Assembly: GCA_030407005.1 (NCBI GenBank)
Contig: JAUDYN010000003.1
Location: forward strand, 2,232,001-2,296,000
Reading direction: 5' to 3'
Origin: Desarmillaria ectypa
Lineage: Eukaryota; Basidiomycota; Agaricomycetes; Agaricales; Physalacriaceae
DNA length: 64,000 nt
The notes below the pieces were generated by a model. That model was not told the origin of the DNA. It searched no databases and saw only the letters and a program-made list of their open reading frames with translations. Positions 61,093-64,000 of the stretch are shown one piece after another (within the stretch, counting starts at the first letter, position 1; every line of letters starts with the position of its first letter). The translations under genes were made by a program, and so were the position numbers.

Positions 61093-61864
61093 TGTGGGGG
61101 TGAAAGCAACAAGAGTGTAAAGGCTATATACTATCTGATGGTCAGCAGATGTCAGATGTATCTGTAACGTAGCAGTGGTAGCCGAGATTAGCCGTCGAGA
61201 ATCTTGGGTGGTTCAGGAAATATGTGCAAAAATGGGATGAACTCGTGATCGCATCTTCGGCCAATAGCATGGTTTTGATCGGTAAATTCCAGGACGGATA
61301 CCGATAGCCTGAGAGTCCGAGCAGTATATGACGAGGTATTGTTCACCTGGTAAAACGCGAGAAGCCATGCCCACTCTATCCAGAGAATAGACACGACAGA
61401 GCATTCCAATCATGTTCAGTGTCGCGTTCTGCCTCTTCTGAAGCTCAGGGTAGCTTCTCTATGAGTAGTAAAAACATCCGCATTGTGGGTAGGACAAGGA
61501 CCATCGGCTCCAGGTCATTGGGATATTTTTTGGTTAAACTTGATGGGCAGGCCAGGGCCGCCAGGCTGTGACCCAAACATTCGGTTGGACATACAAGGGA
61601 TCCTAGTACGGCTGCAAATCGCGTCATACAGAAGTTCAACAGGGTGTAATACCTTTCTACGAGCGGTGGCGCGCGCAAATTATTCAAGGATAATGGACGA
61701 AGATTGGAACACTGCCGCGACAAAGATGACACGTGACTAGACGCGTTATTGTGGTTTGTTGTCTAAAAGAGCACACTCGTTAGACCAGATCGTACACTAT
61801 TGCGCAGATTCACGCGTCTTTACGCGCCTTACCAGTACTATCATTTCCCGTCAACCAATCCATA
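61093..61864. other. Intergenic, possible small minus-strand gene
   Basis: Divergent spacer of about 770 bp between acireductone dioxygenase (-) and the BRCA2-like gene (+). On the minus strand a frame from the ATG at 61732 begins MSSLSRQCSNLRPLSLNNLR, which could be a mitochondrial presequence. A plausible splice at 61653 brings in NRMFGSQPGGPGLPI, and a further one leads to YPELQKRQNATLNMIGML down to about 61213. This chain is coherent but matches no family I know and each splice is weak, so it may be chance. Confidence 0.3.
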
Positions 61865-64000
61865 ATGCGTAGAAGTACGTGCTTATCATGATCTTTATGC
61901 AATGTCCTAATAGGAAGCCCTAGGTCTCTCACCAAAGTCATCTCCAAATCGCAAGCGACAGCGTTGGTCCTCTCCTGAATTTGACGAGGATTTGAACCTC
62001 AGTCAGGATGATATTGAGGCACTTGATAGGCTGGAGACATCTTATTCTCAGAAGGCTCGATCCTCCGACGAGGACGAGACAGACAAGTCTGGGTCAAGCG
62101 ATGCCGTGCATAAGGTGAGTGTCCAATCATGCCTGCTGCAACGACGTTTATTCCATATACAGGACATATCTCAAAACCCGTTTGATGCGCGAAATTCACA
62201 CGTACAAGATCCTTCGACCTCAGCTATGATTTTTCCTGCCTTTGGATTCAAATCTGCTGCAGCCATAGCCTCTGCATCTACTACGGACACAGATCTCTCC
62301 CTTCTATCTCAGCCATCTTCTTTGCCTAATTCTCCAGTACAAGAGCAAGACTTTTCTTCTTGGTTTGTTCCGAGCGTTCCGAGCGAGATAAGTGGCTTTC
62401 AAACTGCAGGTCTTGTATCTGCCACATCTTTGTTCAGTTCTGCAAAAACTTCCAGTCTTTTAACAGCGTCCGAGGGAATCATAGCACCTTCCTTGGAGGC
62501 CCTTGAGAAGGCGCGTCAGAAGATGAAAGAGTGGCAAGAAGAGGATACTGATGGGTGTTCCGCTGAGGAATCGACACAACCGGACGCCATGAATCTATTT
62601 CGCACCGCTTCATCTCTAACGTCATTCACTCCACCTGCGCTCCCGGCATTGAGAAATGTGCAAAATGTTCCTGATACGCCTGGCACACCTAGTCCTGCCC
62701 CATTCTCCCGACCACTTTCGAAAGGGCCTACAAACTCCTCTGTGAAGAGCCTCAAAACAAAGCAACAAACATTCAAATCACCGCTTATGAAGCCTTCTCC
62801 TCTCAAACAGTCATACTCACCGCTTTCAAACCTGCAAAATGACCCTCAGAGCAGTAAACAAATTTCTGATGCTCGCCTTCCTCTCGTGTCGTCTCCCCTT
62901 TCCACGGGCCTCAGCACACCTCAATTCACAGCACTATCTACCGGATTCTCCACACCCAATTCTAAACCACGAACCACGCCTGCCAAATTTGTGACGCCTT
63001 TCAAACCCGGCATGAGACCCGGAGAACCCGGTCGCGAAAAATTATTGCAGCAGACGAAGGAGGCAGACAAGAAGCTTGTGCTATCCCCATTACCAAACTT
63101 GAAACCTGATACCGTCCAGACGAAGGCTCAGACTTCTCCAGTTCCGAAGACGAAAACATATCAATTCTTCGATCTAAGTATGAATGCTATTTCTCAAATT
63201 TGATTTAGGCTTATCCATTCCTATAGCAAAACCCTCCAATCGCAAGACACTGGCTTCTTCTGGTCTCGTGCCCCAGCGTTTTACTGCTAAACAGCTCGAG
63301 TTTCCTGGAATGTACGTGGATATATAGCACAACCTTCCGGCGTTAACCTGTTCTACAGGTCATTATCTGAACTTGAGCAGATTCATCCGCGTATAACGGC
63401 CTACTACTCCTTTTACCGGAAGGTACCTTCAACACAATACGACGATCCGCCACCCTTCGACACAGTTCATCCTGACGCTGTTATGGACCCACTGGCGACC
63501 TTCACGTATCTCAAAGAAGCAGGGTGCTCTCTGGTTACAAAGCCTTGGATTGATAACCACTGGGGTCTCATCCTCTGGAAGCTTGCTGGTATGACTTGTC
63601 TCGAACCAGAGAAGGAGTGGGATGAAAAGGAAAGACGATGGTGTTGGGAAGAGGTATATCGGCAGATGCTGTATAGGTAAGTATCCATCTACCTCAATGA
63701 TTTCTGAATGGCAGATACTTACCCGTTCTTTCTAGATACGAGCGCGAGATTAATCAAGGAGTGCGACCGCCATTGCGACTTATTGCGACTCAGGACGCAC
63801 CATCTACGTCTCCCATGGTTCTATGCGTGAGTGAAATCAAGTGGACAGAGAACAGACTCTTGGAGAACGGCGAGATGTATCACGGTTGTCCAGAACTTGA
63901 ACTCACCGATGGATGGTACAAGATCCGAGCTCAGGTTGACGCGCCACTCACGAGAGCCATTCAGAAGGGAACTCTGGCAATTGGCAGGAAAATTGCAATC
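61865..64000 (+). CDS. BRCA2/Brh2-type recombination mediator (3' end cut by window edge)
   Basis: Loads Rad51 onto RPA-coated single-stranded DNA in homologous recombination. Exon 1 is MRRS, spliced in phase to LSPKSSPNRKRQRWSSPEFD. The N-terminal 400 residues are Ser/Pro-rich and contain four FxxA-type BRC-like cores: FKSA (62247), FQTA (62397), LLTA (62457, followed by SLEALEKARQKM) and FRTA (62598). From about 63230 the folded DNA-binding domain begins: RFTAKQLEFPGM, SELEQIHPRITAYYSFY, then the helical domain PLATFTYLKEAGCSLVTKPW and WIDNHWGLILWKLAGM. OB1 follows with PMVLCVSEIKW, LTDGWYKIRAQVDAPLTRAI and GTLAIGRKIAI at the window edge. The remaining OB folds and C-terminus are outside. 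About five introns seen. Confidence 0.92.

Overview
This is nuclear DNA of a filamentous basidiomycete, most likely an agaricomycete. Coding exons are broken by many short GT-AG introns (about 45-65 nt), genes lie on both strands with gaps often near 100 bp, and the best-preserved families are typical of fungi: a chitin synthase, a class I myosin with an SH3 tail, fungal Trm6, Oac1, Cmc4 and a BRCA2/Brh2-type recombination mediator. No tRNA, rRNA, CRISPR array, complete transposon or bacterial-style operon was seen. Boundaries of multi-exon genes were placed by joining conserved protein segments at plausible splice sites, so internal junctions are approximate.

Layout. 0-10 kb: the 3'-truncated end of an unknown serine-rich protein (-), a division-1 chitin synthase (-), a poorly coding stretch, and casein kinase I (Hrr25/Hhp1 type, +). 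9-19 kb: an unknown coiled-coil/acidic probable nuclear protein (-) sharing a 108-bp divergent promoter with COPI gamma subunit (+), then pantothenate kinase (+) and a protein with three homeodomains (+). 19-36 kb: an F-box-like membrane protein (-), an RNF126-type RING E3 ligase (-) head-to-head with an ABCC/MRP transporter (+), a Ser/Thr-rich type I membrane protein (+), a tiny one-TM protein (-), riboflavin synthase (+) and a serine-rich coiled-coil protein (+). 35-50 kb: class I myosin (-) followed upstream by a UCS-domain myosin chaperone (-), TRM6 (+), an Mdm1-type PXA-RGS-PX sorting nexin (-) and mitochondrial carrier Oac1 (+). 50-64 kb: a secreted GH5 exo-beta-1,3-glucanase (-), a 3.2-kb gene-poor stretch, UDP-GlcNAc pyrophosphorylase (+), a taxilin-like coiled-coil protein carrying a SUMO-like domain (-), Cmc4 (+), acireductone dioxygenase (-) and the 5' part of a BRCA2 homologue (+) that runs off the window.

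Shared themes. Cell wall and hyphal tip growth recur: UDP-GlcNAc pyrophosphorylase makes the chitin synthase substrate, the GH5 enzyme trims beta-1,3-glucan, and myosin I with its UCS chaperone, COPI, taxilin and the sorting nexin serve membrane traffic and actin at the tip. Most remaining genes are housekeeping: coenzyme A, riboflavin, methionine salvage, tRNA modification and DNA repair.

Most notable: a SUMO-like fold inside a taxilin-type coiled coil; a triple homeodomain protein whose three homeodomain introns interrupt the same codon in the same phase; a myosin next to its dedicated chaperone; and several BRC-like FxxA motifs in the BRCA2 homologue.
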